This document shows, piece by piece, positions 16,361-25,761 of a DNA stretch of 64,000 bases. This DNA comes from Streptomyces flavofungini. Its GTDB lineage: Bacteria; Actinomycetota; Actinomycetes; Streptomycetales; Streptomycetaceae. A program made the translations under genes and the position numbers. The stretch spans positions 6,150,501 through 6,214,500 of the forward strand of contig NZ_CP128846.1 of assembly GCF_030388665.1 (NCBI RefSeq). The letters are read 5' to 3'. The notes under the pieces are model-generated. The model ran no database searches. It was not told where the DNA came from and worked only from the letters and a program-made list of their open reading frames with translations. Numbering within the stretch: position 1 is the first letter of the stretch; each line of letters starts with the position of its first letter.

Positions 16361-17592
16361 AAGCCGTGGGGCAGCCACGGGGCGACGGGTGAGCCGAAGG
16401 CCAGGCCCGCCTCCGCCGCCGCGCCCTCGCGCAGCTCGCGGACACGGCCCGCCCCGGTGAGCTGGGTGAGCGGGACGCCGCCCAGGTAGAGCGCGCCCAA
16501 CTCCCGTGCGGTGAGGGCGAGGTCGGCGGGGACGCCGTCGTCGACGCGCTCGCAGGAGGCGCGCTTGGAGTCGCCCGTGAGGCGCCAACGGCCCTGGTTC
16601 CAGGGGCAGAAGGAGTCCTCGACGTCGAGGACGACGTCCACCGGAGTCTGGTACGTACGGGCTTCGAGGGCGGCGCCGACGTCCACCAGGCGCACGTACA
16701 GCGACTCCCGGGTCCGCAGGTCGCAGCGGCGCACATTGGTGACGAGCTGCGCCACCGGGTCGTCCACCGGGCGGTTCAGGGCCAGGACCGTCGACGTCAG
16801 GTCGATGTCGAAGAGGAAGCGCCACAGCGCGGCGTACGCAGCCGGGTCCAGCGCCTCCACGTCCTGCACCTTGACCGTGCCTTTGGGGCCCTGGGCGTCC
16901 CACTCGGGCTTGACCGCGTAGAGCGCGAACCCGACGACCTCGCCGTCGCGCTCGGCGAGCACGCACTGCTGCGGCGACGCGCCGTTGCGGTCGGCCGGCG
17001 GGTCCAGGGTGACCAGGCGCTCCCAGCCGGGCCGCCGCGCCATCATGCCGGGGCGTCCTGGCACCCGCCGCGCGTACACCGCCTCACAGGCGGGCAGCGC
17101 CTTCGCGGGCGTCTCGTAGCGCAGGCGTACGTCGTCGGCGCCCGGCGGGACGGTCAGGCCCACCCGGGTCGTGTCGATCTCCATGCGGTGGTGGAACGAA
17201 GCGGCCCCGTACCCGAACCGGCCGTAGATCTCCGGCTCCGACGCGGTCAGGACCGCCACCGCCTCGCCGCGCTCCCGCACGTCGTCCAGCTGGCGCCGCA
17301 TCATCGCCGTGAGCAGACCGCGCCGCCGGTGCGTGGCGGCCACGCTCACCATCGTCACGCCCGCCGTGTCCACCACGGCGCCGCCCGGCACGGACATGCG
17401 GAAGCTGAACGCGCCCGCCGTGCCCACGCAGGTCTCGCCGTCCCAGGCGCCGAACGAGCGCTCGCACTCGGTGAGGTCCCGCCACAGCTCGCGCTCCTCG
17501 GGCGCCTCGGCCACGCCCCCGAAGGCCACGTCCAGCGTTTTGTACCACTGCTCCCAGTCGCCCTGGCTCAACTCCCGCAAGTCTGCTGTCAT
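16357..17592 (-). CDS. Eis-like GNAT N-acetyltransferase
   Basis: Encodes 411 residues from ATG 17592. A TAGGCA hexamer six bases upstream suggests leaderless transcription. The N-terminal GNAT domain has VSVAATHRRRGLLTAMM, the acetyl-CoA loop (V-x-x-x-x-R/G), and EPEIYGRFGYG. A second GNAT-like domain and a C-terminal SCP2-like domain follow, ending PWLPHGF; the free C-terminal Phe carboxylate is the catalytic base in Eis enzymes. The family acetylates amines of aminoglycosides, lysines or polyamines in the cytosol. The natural substrate is unknown. Its 3' end overlaps the stop of the small membrane protein. Confidence 0.9.
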   Translation of the reverse strand: MTADLRELSQGDWEQWYKTLDVAFGGVAEAPEERELWRDLTECERSFGAWDGETCVGTAGAFSFRMSVPGGAVVDTAGVTMVSVAATHRRRGLLTAMMRRQLDDVRERGEAVAVLTASEPEIYGRFGYGAASFHHRMEIDTTRVGLTVPPGADDVRLRYETPAKALPACEAVYARRVPGRPGMMARRPGWERLVTLDPPADRNGASPQQCVLAERDGEVVGFALYAVKPEWDAQGPKGTVKVQDVEALDPAAYAALWRFLFDIDLTSTVLALNRPVDDPVAQLVTNVRRCDLRTRESLYVRLVDVGAALEARTYQTPVDVVLDVEDSFCPWNQGRWRLTGDSKRASCERVDDGVPADLALTARELGALYLGGVPLTQLTGAGRVRELREGAAAEAGLAFGSPVAPWLPHGF

Positions 17593-17756
17593 ATGCCATG
17601 CCTACCAGGGCTCCAAGGGCGCGGCGAATTGTTTTCCGCGTACCGGAACGCGCGTGTGGACGCTGGGCGTGGAGATACGGGCGAGGTGCCCCTGAAGGGG
17701 GACAAGAGGTACCTCCCGTGCGAAGCGCCTGGCCCGGTGGATAGGGTCCACGAGCA

Positions 17757-18941
17757 ATGGCGGTACGACGAGAAGGGCGCGAGCGACGCGAGCAGCGTGC
17801 GCGGCGCGCCGAAGCCGAGACGTTCCCGGCCCGCATGAAGAAGCGGCTGCACCGGGCGCGCATAGGGCTGCGCAAATCCGGTGTCGACTATTTCCGGGGC
17901 GACGGCTCCGACTGGGTGGCGCTCGCCGCACTCCTCTTGACCGTCCCTGTCATCACCGCGTGCACGATCGTCAACCCGGTGTGGTTCGCGCCCGCCGCGC
18001 TCGTGCTGCCCATCGTCGCCGGCGGGCTGCTCCTGCGCCCCTCCAGCCTCCTCGGCCTGTACGCCGCCTCCGCGGCCGCCCTCATCGTGGAGTCCGTGCA
18101 GCTCGGCCCCTACACGGAAGGGCCCGCCCGGGTCACCCCCGGCACCGTCCTCACCGTCGCCGCCTGCGGTTTCTTCGGGCTCCTCATCGCCCAGTTCCGC
18201 AGCCGCGTCGGCGTGCCCTGGCGGGGCGGCGGCACCATGCTCTTCGACCTGCGCGAGCGGATCCGGGTGCAGAGCAAGCTCCCCAAGCTGCCGCGCGGCT
18301 GGCACCGGGAGATGGCCCTGCGGCCCGCCGGGGGCCAGTCCTTCTCCGGCGACTTCGTCGTCGCCGCCCGCACCAACGGGGGGCGCACCCTCGAAGTCGT
18401 CCTCACCGACGTCTCCGGCAAGGGCATGGACGCCGGGTCGCGGGCGCTGCTCCTGTCCGGCGCCTTCGGCGGCCTCCTCGGGTCGCTGCCGCCGCACGCC
18501 TTCCTGCCCGCCGCCAACGGGTACCTGCTCCGGCAGGACTGGGACGAGGGCTTCGCCACCTCCATCCACCTCGTCCTCGACCTGGAGACCGGCGACTACG
18601 AACTCCTCTCCGCCGGGCATCTGCCCGCCCTCCAGCTCAGCGCCGGGACCGGCCGCTGGGAGGAGAAGTCCGGCGAGGGCCCCCTCCTCGGCGTCTACGA
18701 CGGCGCCCAGTTCGACCCCGTCAAGGGGTCCCTGCGCCCCGGCGACGTCCTCATGCTCTTCACCGACGGCATCGTCGAAGCCGCCGACCGCGACATCGCC
18801 GAAGGCATCGACCGCCTCACCGGCGAGGCCGACCGCTACGTCCCCGGCGGCTTCCACGGCGCCGCGTGGCACCTCATCGAGGCGGTCGCCAAGGACGTCA
18901 ACGACGATCGGGCGCTGCTGCTGATCTGCCGCGACGCGTGA
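17757..18941 (+). CDS. membrane-bound PP2C/SpoIIE-type serine phosphatase
   Basis: Encodes 394 residues. ATG 17757 lies nine bases after TAGGGT, with no ribosome site. A basic coiled N-terminus (RREGRERREQRARRAEAET) is followed by roughly three to four membrane helices between residues 55 and 145. The SpoIIE catalytic domain then has QSFSGDFVVAA, VLTDVSGKGMDAGSRA, SAGHLPALQL and LFTDGIVEAADRD, the metal-binding aspartates of PP2C phosphatases. Such proteins reverse serine phosphorylation of anti-anti-sigma factors; no partner kinase or antagonist is adjacent. A long repeat-rich gap follows. Confidence 0.92.
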   Translation: MAVRREGRERREQRARRAEAETFPARMKKRLHRARIGLRKSGVDYFRGDGSDWVALAALLLTVPVITACTIVNPVWFAPAALVLPIVAGGLLLRPSSLLGLYAASAAALIVESVQLGPYTEGPARVTPGTVLTVAACGFFGLLIAQFRSRVGVPWRGGGTMLFDLRERIRVQSKLPKLPRGWHREMALRPAGGQSFSGDFVVAARTNGGRTLEVVLTDVSGKGMDAGSRALLLSGAFGGLLGSLPPHAFLPAANGYLLRQDWDEGFATSIHLVLDLETGDYELLSAGHLPALQLSAGTGRWEEKSGEGPLLGVYDGAQFDPVKGSLRPGDVLMLFTDGIVEAADRDIAEGIDRLTGEADRYVPGGFHGAAWHLIEAVAKDVNDDRALLLICRDA

Positions 18942-18998
18942 GCTGGCCGGGGGCCTCGGGCAGGTCCCCGGTGCGGGCGGGCCGGGGGCGCCCCCGAA

Positions 18999-19346
18999 TC
19001 GGCGCTCCGCGCCTCGTCCTCAAGCGCCGGACGGGCTCTCTCCCACCCGCCCGCCCCGACTCGTCGTTCGACCGGGCAGTCGGCACTGCCTGCCTGGCCG
19101 GTCGGCCTGCCGGGTCGGCGCTTTGCGCCTCGTCCTCAAGCGCCGGACGGGCTTTCCCCCACCCGCCCGCCCCGACTCGTCGTTCGACCGGGCAGTCGGC
19201 ACTGCCTGCCTGGCCGGTCGGCCTGCCGGGTCGGCGCTTCGCGCCTCGTCCTCAAGCGCCGGACGGGCTCTCTCCCACCCGCCCGCCCCCACCAGTCGTT
19301 CGACCGGAGTCGTCGGCACCGTCCTGCCTGCCTGCCTTCCTGCCCG
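18999..19346. repeat. 116-bp tandem repeat, nearly three copies
   Basis: Units start at 18999, 19115 and 19231, exactly 116 bp apart. The first two are almost identical; the third matches for about 60 bases and then diverges. Each unit begins TCGGCGCT(C/T)(C/T)GCGCCTCG, contains CTCAAGCGCCGGACGGGCT, and continues with CACCCGCCCGCCCCGACTCG and CCTGGCCGGTCGGCCTGCCG. The period is not a multiple of three. The units contain a copy of the dispersed repeat, so the array seems to be an amplified element. Confidence 0.9.
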
Positions 19347-19419
19347 TCTGCTCGGCCCGTCTGCCCAGCGCGCCTGCCCGGGGCGCTCGGGGCGCGCCTT
19401 TCAGTCCGCCTCGGCGAAG

Positions 19420-19510
19420 TTCTCAGCCCGTCCGGCGATTGAGGACGAGGCGCGGAGCGCCGATACGGGGTCCGGGGCGGAGCCCCGGTTTCGGGAAGGG
19501 GCGGGACTGG
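19420..19510. repeat. full-length copy of the dispersed repeat element
   Basis: It reads AGCCCGTCCGGCGATTGAGG, then GACGAGGCGCGGAGCGCCGA, a GGGTCCGGGGCGGAGCCCCG hairpin and TTTCGGGAAGGGGCGGG. The orientation is opposite to the tandem array. It is the best-preserved copy in the window and defines the element as about 85-90 bases. Confidence 0.75.
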
Positions 19511-19661
19511 GGAAAGCCCCGCAGGGCCCCCACCAGCCACGACACCCCAAGGTGGGGGAAACCCCACCCCGCATTCGCCGGGCCACCTCATGGTCGCGGA
19601 CACCCCGCACTCCGTACGTTCGATGCATCGACCACGCAGGAACGACGGAAGGCCACACGCC

Positions 19662-20494
<833 letters not shown>

Positions 20495-20498
<4 letters not shown>

Positions 20499-22951
20499 GC
20501 TTCGTACCCAACGGACTGGCCCGCGCGGCCGTCCGCTTCAAGCCCGCCGCCTTCGTGGGGACGTTCGTCGCCCTCGCGATGGCCGCCTTCATCGTGTCCG
20601 CGTGCGGCATCCTCCTGGAGACCGGCCTGCGCGCCTCCGTACCACCGGTGCGCTACTCCGGCGCCCCCGTGGTGGCCGCCGCCGACCAGAAGTCCCACTA
20701 CGAGGCCGGCAGCGGCGACGACCGCAGCGACAACGGCGCGCCGGTCCCCGACCGCGCCCGCCTCGCCGACTCCCTGGTGGCGAAGGCGGCCTCGGCGCCC
20801 GGCGCGCGTACCGCCGTCGCCGACGTCACCTTCCCCGTCAAGCAGGGCAAGGACGCACTGACCGCGCACGGCTGGGGCTCCACCGCCTTCACCGGCGAGA
20901 AGCTGACGGCGGGCCGCGCGCCCGGCGCCGGGGACGTGGTGCTCGCGGGCACCGGGGCCCGCGTCGGCGAGCGCGTCACGCTCACCACGGCGGACGGTCC
21001 GCGGGACTTCCGGGTCTCCGGCGTCTCGGGCGGCAAGGCCCCCACGGCGTGGTTCGCGGACTCCGAGGCGGTCCGGTTCTCCGGGCACCCCGGCCGCGTC
21101 GACGCCATCGCCGTGCTGCCCAAGGACGGCGTCACCGACGACGTGCTCAAGTCCCAGGTCGCCAAGGCCCTCGGCGACAAGGCCGAGGTGCACACCGGCG
21201 ACGGCCGCGGCGGCGCCGAGGACCCGGGCCTCACCGAGGCCGAGGAGCTCCTCACCGGCCTCGGCGGCTCCTTCGGCGGCATCGCCGCGATGGTCGCCGT
21301 GTTCACCGCCGCCGGCACCGTCGCCCTCTCCGTGGGGCAGCGGGCCCGTGAGTTCGCGCTGCTGCGCGCCATCGGGACGACGCCGCGCCAGATCCGCCGC
21401 ACCGTCGCCACGGAGACGCTCCTGGTGGCCCCGCTCGCGGGCGCCCTGGGCTGCCTGCCGGGCATCGCCCTGGCGAACTGGTGGTTCGGGCAGCTGAAGG
21501 ACAAGGGCGCGGTCCCGGAGGCCGTCGACCTGTCCGTGTCGTTCATCCCGTTCGCCGCCGCCGTCGGCACGGCCGTCGTCACCGCCCTGTTCGCCGGGAT
21601 GATGGCCGCGCGCCGCCCGGCCCGCATCAAGCCGGGCCAGGCCCTGAGCGAGGCCTCCGTGGAGCGGCTGCGGCCCGGCTGGATCCGTACGCCCCTCGGT
21701 GCCGCCGCGGCCGTCGGCGGTGTGGTCCTCGCGGGCGTCGCCGCCAACACCAGCGGCGACGACGCGGCGAACGCGGCCCTCGGCGTCGTCATGCTCTTCA
21801 TGCTCGCCGTGGCGCTGCTCGGGCCGCTGGTGGCGCGGGCCTGCGCGGGCCTGTTCGGCCTGCCGATGCGCGGCGCGGGCGCCCCCGCGGCGCTCGCCGC
21901 GGCCAACTCCCGCAGCAACGCCCGCCGGATGGCGTCCGCGATCACGCCCATCGTGCTCGCGATGGCGTTCGCCTCCACGCTCGTCTTCATGCACACCTCC
22001 GAGAACAAGGTGGCTCAGAACCAGCAGCGCGACGGCATCACGGCGGACCACATCGTGGCGTCGAGGACGGGCTTCGACGCGACGGCGGTACGCGAGGCCA
22101 CCGGGCCCGGCAGCGGCTCGGCCGTCGGCCTCCTGAAGACCTCCGTGCTGCTGCCCATGGGCTCGGGCGGCGACCGCTACCTGCAGTCGGCGAGCACGCA
22201 GGCCGTCACCGGCACGGCCGCGGACCTAGCCAAGGTGCAGGACCTGGGCGTCGAGTCCGGCCGGATCGACCTCGGCAAGGGGAAGGTCGCCCTGGACGCG
22301 AACCTCGCCCGCAACGCCCACCTGAAGGTCGGCGACCGCGTCGAACTGCGGCTGCCCGACGGCACGAAGGCCCGGCCCGAGGTCTCCGCGACGTACGAGC
22401 GCGGGCTCGGCCTGTCCCAAGTGACCCTGGGCGGCGCCGAGATGAAGCGGCACGTCACGTCGGCGTTCGACACGGAGATCTGGGCGAAGGGCTCCTCCGC
22501 CGCGGCGCTGAAGCACCTGGCGTCCCAGGGCACGGTCCTCGACCGCGACGACTACACCACCGCCCAGTCCAAGGACCGCGCGGTGCAGGCCTGGGCGAAC
22601 ACCACCATGGCGGCCGTCCTCGGCGGCTTCGCGGCCGTCGCCGCCGCCAACACCCTGGTGATGACGGTCCTGGACCGGCGGCGCGAGCTGGGCACGCTGC
22701 GCCTGATCGGCTCCACCCGGCGCCAGGTCCTGCGGATGGTGCGCTGGGAGGCGCTGCTCGTGACCTGCGCGGGCGTCGTCATCGGCACCGCCATCGCGCT
22801 GGCCACGCTGGTCCCGATGGTGAGGGGCCTCACCGGCGAGAGTCCCTACATCCCGCCGCTGCTCTACGCGGCCTTCGCGGGGTCGGCCGTGGTGCTCGGC
22901 CTGGTGGCCACGACGGTGCCCGCGCGGGCGGCGCTGGGGTCGTCGGCCTGA
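20495..22951 (+). CDS. ABC transporter permease, FtsX/MacB family with two FtsX modules
   Basis: Encodes 818 residues. ATG 20495 overlaps the stop codon of the ATPase gene. The layout is one N-terminal helix, an extracellular domain (about residues 45-250), an FtsX triple helix with QRAREFALLRAIGTTPRQIR, a middle membrane region, a second extracellular domain, and a C-terminal FtsX module with DRRRELGTLRLIGSTRRQVL. The duplicated coupling motif is typical of single-chain permeases in actinobacterial antibiotic or lipid exporters. It should work in the cell membrane with the 19662 ATPase. No two-component regulator is next to it. Confidence 0.94.
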
Positions 22952-22980
22952 CGCGCGCGGGGGTCGCGTCGTGCGGCTCG

Positions 22981-23013
22981 CTAGGGTCATCGGCATGACG
23001 CTGATGACCCTAG
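22981..23013. promoter_or_regulatory. perfect 11-bp inverted repeat spanning the -10 box and start codon of the HD gene
   Basis: CTAGGGTCATC (22981-22991) is mirrored by GATGACCCTAG (23003-23013) with an 11-base spacer holding ATG 22995. The left arm includes TAGGGT, a good Streptomyces -10 hexamer, seven bases before the ATG. It could be an operator covering the promoter of a leaderless gene, or an RNA hairpin that hides a start codon. Confidence 0.6.
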
Positions 23014-23438
23014 CTGAGGTGGAGGCGGTGGCCCGGCGGGCGCACGCCGGGCGGACGGACAAGGCGGGGCGGCCCTACGCCGAGCATCTGGCGGCGGTCG
23101 CCGAGGGGACGCGGGCGCGGGGCGGCTCACCGGAGCAGATCGCGGCGGCGTGGCTGCACGACGCGATCGAGGACGACGCGCTGACGCCGGACTGGCTGGC
23201 GGCGGCTGCCCTCGCCCCGGCCACGAAGGCCATCGTCCTCGCCCTCAGCAAGCGGCCCGGCGAGGCCCCGGAGGCGTACGCCGCCCGGATCCGCGCGACC
23301 CCCGGCGCTGTCCTCGTCAAGGAGGCCGACCTGGCCCACAACGCGGATCCGGGCCGCCTCGCCGTACTGGACGAGACGACCCGGACCCGCCTGGCGGCGA
23401 AGTACGCGCACATGCGCGCGCTGCTGTCAGAGGCCTGA
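22995..23438 (+). CDS. HD-domain phosphohydrolase resembling small alarmone hydrolases
   Basis: Encodes 147 residues from ATG 22995; the -10-like TAGGGT seven bases upstream suggests a leaderless mRNA. The HD signature AHAGRTDKAGRPYAEHLAAV, AAAWLHDAIEDD and KEADLAHNADPGRL parallels the RelA/SpoT hydrolase pattern (H...HD...N near KxADxxHN). The chain is only the hydrolase domain, like MESH1. It might therefore cleave (p)ppGpp or a related nucleotide, but the general annotation is metal-dependent HD phosphohydrolase. It is convergent with the acyltransferase gene. Confidence 0.85.
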   Translation: MTLMTLAEVEAVARRAHAGRTDKAGRPYAEHLAAVAEGTRARGGSPEQIAAAWLHDAIEDDALTPDWLAAAALAPATKAIVLALSKRPGEAPEAYAARIRATPGAVLVKEADLAHNADPGRLAVLDETTRTRLAAKYAHMRALLSEA

Positions 23439-23452
23439 CCGCGCGGAGGGGC

Positions 23453-24751
23453 TCAGCGCGACGCACCCCGCTCGCGGGCCAGCGCGGCCGCGTCGCGACG
23501 GAAGGCCCACTCCATCTTGGGCTCCATGGCGAAGCGGAACACGCGCCGCACCGGTGGCGTGCACAGGAGCGTGACCACGGCGGCCGCGATCACCGTCACG
23601 ATCACCTCACCGGCGGGCTCGTACAGCCAGGGGTTGGCGTCGAACCAGTCCCAGAACCGGGATCCCTTGGCGAGGAAGCCGTGCAGCAGATAGCCGTACA
23701 GCGTGCCGGCGCCGAGGACCGTGAACCACATCCTCCGGCGCGGCACCCAGGCGAAGAAGCACGCCGTGAGCAGCACCGAGCAGCCGAACAGGGCGAGCGT
23801 CATGACCACGCCGACCCACCACGGGACGCCGAGTTCCTGGGCGCTGTCGCGCCGGTAGAACCACACGGACGTCATCTTCGGGGCGGCCCAGTAGGCGAGC
23901 GCCACCGCGCACGCGAAGATCGGCACCGACAGGACGCGCACCTCGCGGCGGCGCACCAGCTGGAAGTGCTCGGGCTTGATGAACAGGCCGAGCACGAAGA
24001 ACGGCATGAACTGCAGGACGCGCTGGAGATCCAGGTCGTCGCCGATGTCGGGCGAGACCACGGCGAGCACGGCGATGGCCAGGGCGAGCGGCACCGGCCA
24101 GCGCACGACCTTCCACAGCGGAGTGGTCAGCCGCCACACGAACAGGGCGATCAGGAACCACGTCAGGTACCAGGGGTCGAGCAGGCTGATCGGCTGCGTC
24201 GGATCGTCGTCGGCCCACCGCTTGAAGAAGGTGTACGCCACCTCGAAGATCACGTACGGCACGGCGACACCGGTCACGAGCCGCTTGAGCCGGTCGGGGC
24301 GCATGTCGAAGCTGCGCGAGAAGTAGCCGGAGATCAGGATGAACGCCGGCATGTGGAAGGTGTAGACGGTCATGTACAGCGCTTCGGCGGTGCGGCTGTG
24401 ATCCGTCAGCGGCTCCCACGCGTGCGCCATCGCGACGAGCACGATCGCCAGGTACTTGGCGTTGTCGAAGAACGCGTCGCGCTGTTTGGCGGGCTCGGCC
24501 GCGCCGTCGGCGGGGCGGGCGGCGGTGGGTACCGCGGGCGCGGGGGAGGGGTGGGGGCTCTGGTGCGCGCGGGCCGTGGGGGGAACGGTCGGGGCGGAGT
24601 GGCGGCCGGTCTGGCGGGGGGTGGTGGCCGTGGCCGCGGCAGACTGGGGGACGCGGGGGCTCGGCATTCCGGGGACCGGCTCCTGCCCGGCGGACTGCAG
24701 GGGAGGCAGTGGCGCCCGGTGCCGCCCGTGTGGCTGAGCGGAGTTCGTCAC
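23453..24751 (-). CDS. membrane acyltransferase, acyltransferase-3/OafA family
   Basis: Encodes 432 residues from GTG 24751, four bases after GGAGG; an upstream GTG at 24763 would add four residues. The first 80 residues are a Pro/Ala-rich cytoplasmic tail. About ten membrane helices follow, starting RDAFFDNAKYLAIVLVAMAH, with His in the first helix and the loop YTFHMPAFILISGYFSRS, the family's two histidine sites. The C-terminal part is basic. These enzymes transfer acyl groups to sugars, wall polymers or secondary metabolites. The acceptor cannot be told here. Confidence 0.9.
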   Translation of the reverse strand: MTNSAQPHGRHRAPLPPLQSAGQEPVPGMPSPRVPQSAAATATTPRQTGRHSAPTVPPTARAHQSPHPSPAPAVPTAARPADGAAEPAKQRDAFFDNAKYLAIVLVAMAHAWEPLTDHSRTAEALYMTVYTFHMPAFILISGYFSRSFDMRPDRLKRLVTGVAVPYVIFEVAYTFFKRWADDDPTQPISLLDPWYLTWFLIALFVWRLTTPLWKVVRWPVPLALAIAVLAVVSPDIGDDLDLQRVLQFMPFFVLGLFIKPEHFQLVRRREVRVLSVPIFACAVALAYWAAPKMTSVWFYRRDSAQELGVPWWVGVVMTLALFGCSVLLTACFFAWVPRRRMWFTVLGAGTLYGYLLHGFLAKGSRFWDWFDANPWLYEPAGEVIVTVIAAAVVTLLCTPPVRRVFRFAMEPKMEWAFRRDAAALARERGASR

Positions 24752-24763
24752 AGGCCCTCCCAC

Positions 24764-25533
24764 CAGGAGCTCGGTGAGACGATCCGGGACCGCACTGCGC
24801 CTGCGGGGGTCATGGCAGCGTGGAACATCTGAGGCACCCTAGCGTCGCCCCGGTGTTCCCGTAAAACCCTCAACTCATTCATCCCGTTCATCGCTCCGTG
24901 TTCCTGCCGTGTTCCCGTCGCGCCTTCTGTCTCGATTCCGGCGGTGCGTCAGCCGGTTGTTCATCAACACCGTTCATCCCATCCATCGGAACGCCGTCCG
25001 GGCGCCATCTGGACTTTCGTTATTCCGTGGCGCGGATACCCCCGTTACGGGATGGCTAACTGTCCGATAGGTCAGCATTCGCACCGCTTGAATCGTGCAT
25101 AACGCCCACGGGCGACTCTGGTGAAATGTCCGGTTGATCGGTGCGTGGCGGGTTATGGCACCTCGCTCGATGTGCTCTCGGCAACAATTCGAATTCCTGT
25201 GAACCGCTTGTGCGTACGCGGCCGGGCGCGCGGCGCCGGAAGGCCCCGCGCCGATGTCCCCGCGTTCACCGGCCATGGAAACGATCAAGTCTAAATTCGC
25301 CGTCCGGTGGACCCGTCGAATTCCCGTACGCATGTCCCCGGTTGGCGCCCGCCGCGAGCGCCCGGGGGCACTCCCGGCTCGCGCGTCACACCCGCACCAC
25401 AGGTCAAGGCTTGGCCGACGATATGTCACCGGCCGCATAGCGGCGTGCTGTTGGTGGCACGATGGTTCTGGCGGGGGAGTACGGGGTCGTACCCCCTCGG
25501 GCGGGAGAGCGACCGACCTAGGGTGTGATCTGT
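24764..25533. other. long AT-richer intergenic region
   Basis: This 770-base stretch is visibly less GC-rich than its surroundings. It contains GTTCATC-type repeats (24875-24890 and 24961-24985), a small GTTG-TTCAT-CAAC dyad, and the palindrome AATTCGAATT at 25186-25195. Frames on either strand have poor third-position GC and many rare codons, so I call no gene. TAGGGT at 25519-25524 is probably the -10 element of the following small gene. The remainder may hold regulatory sites or a non-coding RNA, but I see none with certainty. Confidence 0.5.
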
Positions 25534-25728
25534 GTGGCCATTTCGCTGTCAGTGGTGCTGCTGTTGGCGATCGTCCTTGTCATGATGGTGCGTCAGGGAA
25601 ACATCAAGGTGTGGCCCGCCATCGTCGCGGCGCTCTTCGGCTTCGTGCTCGCCTCGACGGGAATGGCCGACGACATCCAGGAACTCCTCGACTCGCTGGC
25701 CGAGACCATCGGGGACATACAGTTCTGA
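25534..25728 (+). CDS. small membrane protein upstream of the Ser/Thr kinase
   Basis: Encodes 64 residues from GTG 25534, nine bases after the TAGGGT -10-like element; GTG 25525 in the same frame would add three residues. There are two hydrophobic segments: AISLSVVLLLAIVLVMMV and VWPAIVAALFGFVLASTG, separated by RQGNIK. A short acidic helix ends it (ADDIQELLDSLAETIGDIQF). It looks like a hairpin in the membrane with a charged tail. It lies 33 bases before the kinase gene and is probably co-transcribed with it. The family is unnamed to me. Confidence 0.75.
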   Translation: MAISLSVVLLLAIVLVMMVRQGNIKVWPAIVAALFGFVLASTGMADDIQELLDSLAETIGDIQF

Positions 25729-25761
25729 CGGTGCGCGGCGGCGGACGGGGGTCCTGATCGG

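Larger units (their letters stand above)
18942..19661. other. repeat-rich intergenic region without a gene
   Basis: This 720-base gap contains the 116-bp tandem array (18999-19346), a cytosine-rich stretch of CTGCCTGCCTTCCTGCC type (about 19323-19345), and an oppositely oriented copy of the dispersed repeat at 19420-19510. The remainder up to 19646 is the upstream region of the ABC operon with GGAAGG as ribosome site. Open frames through it shift with the 116-bp period and are not credible genes. Confidence 0.75.

Noticed and set aside
18999..19346. CRISPR array
   Set aside because: The 116-bp units are directly adjacent without spacers, and no cas gene is present.
24974..25438. 154-codon minus-strand frame in the long intergenic region
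   Set aside because: Poor third-position GC, many codons rare in Streptomyces, no ribosome site and no known motif.
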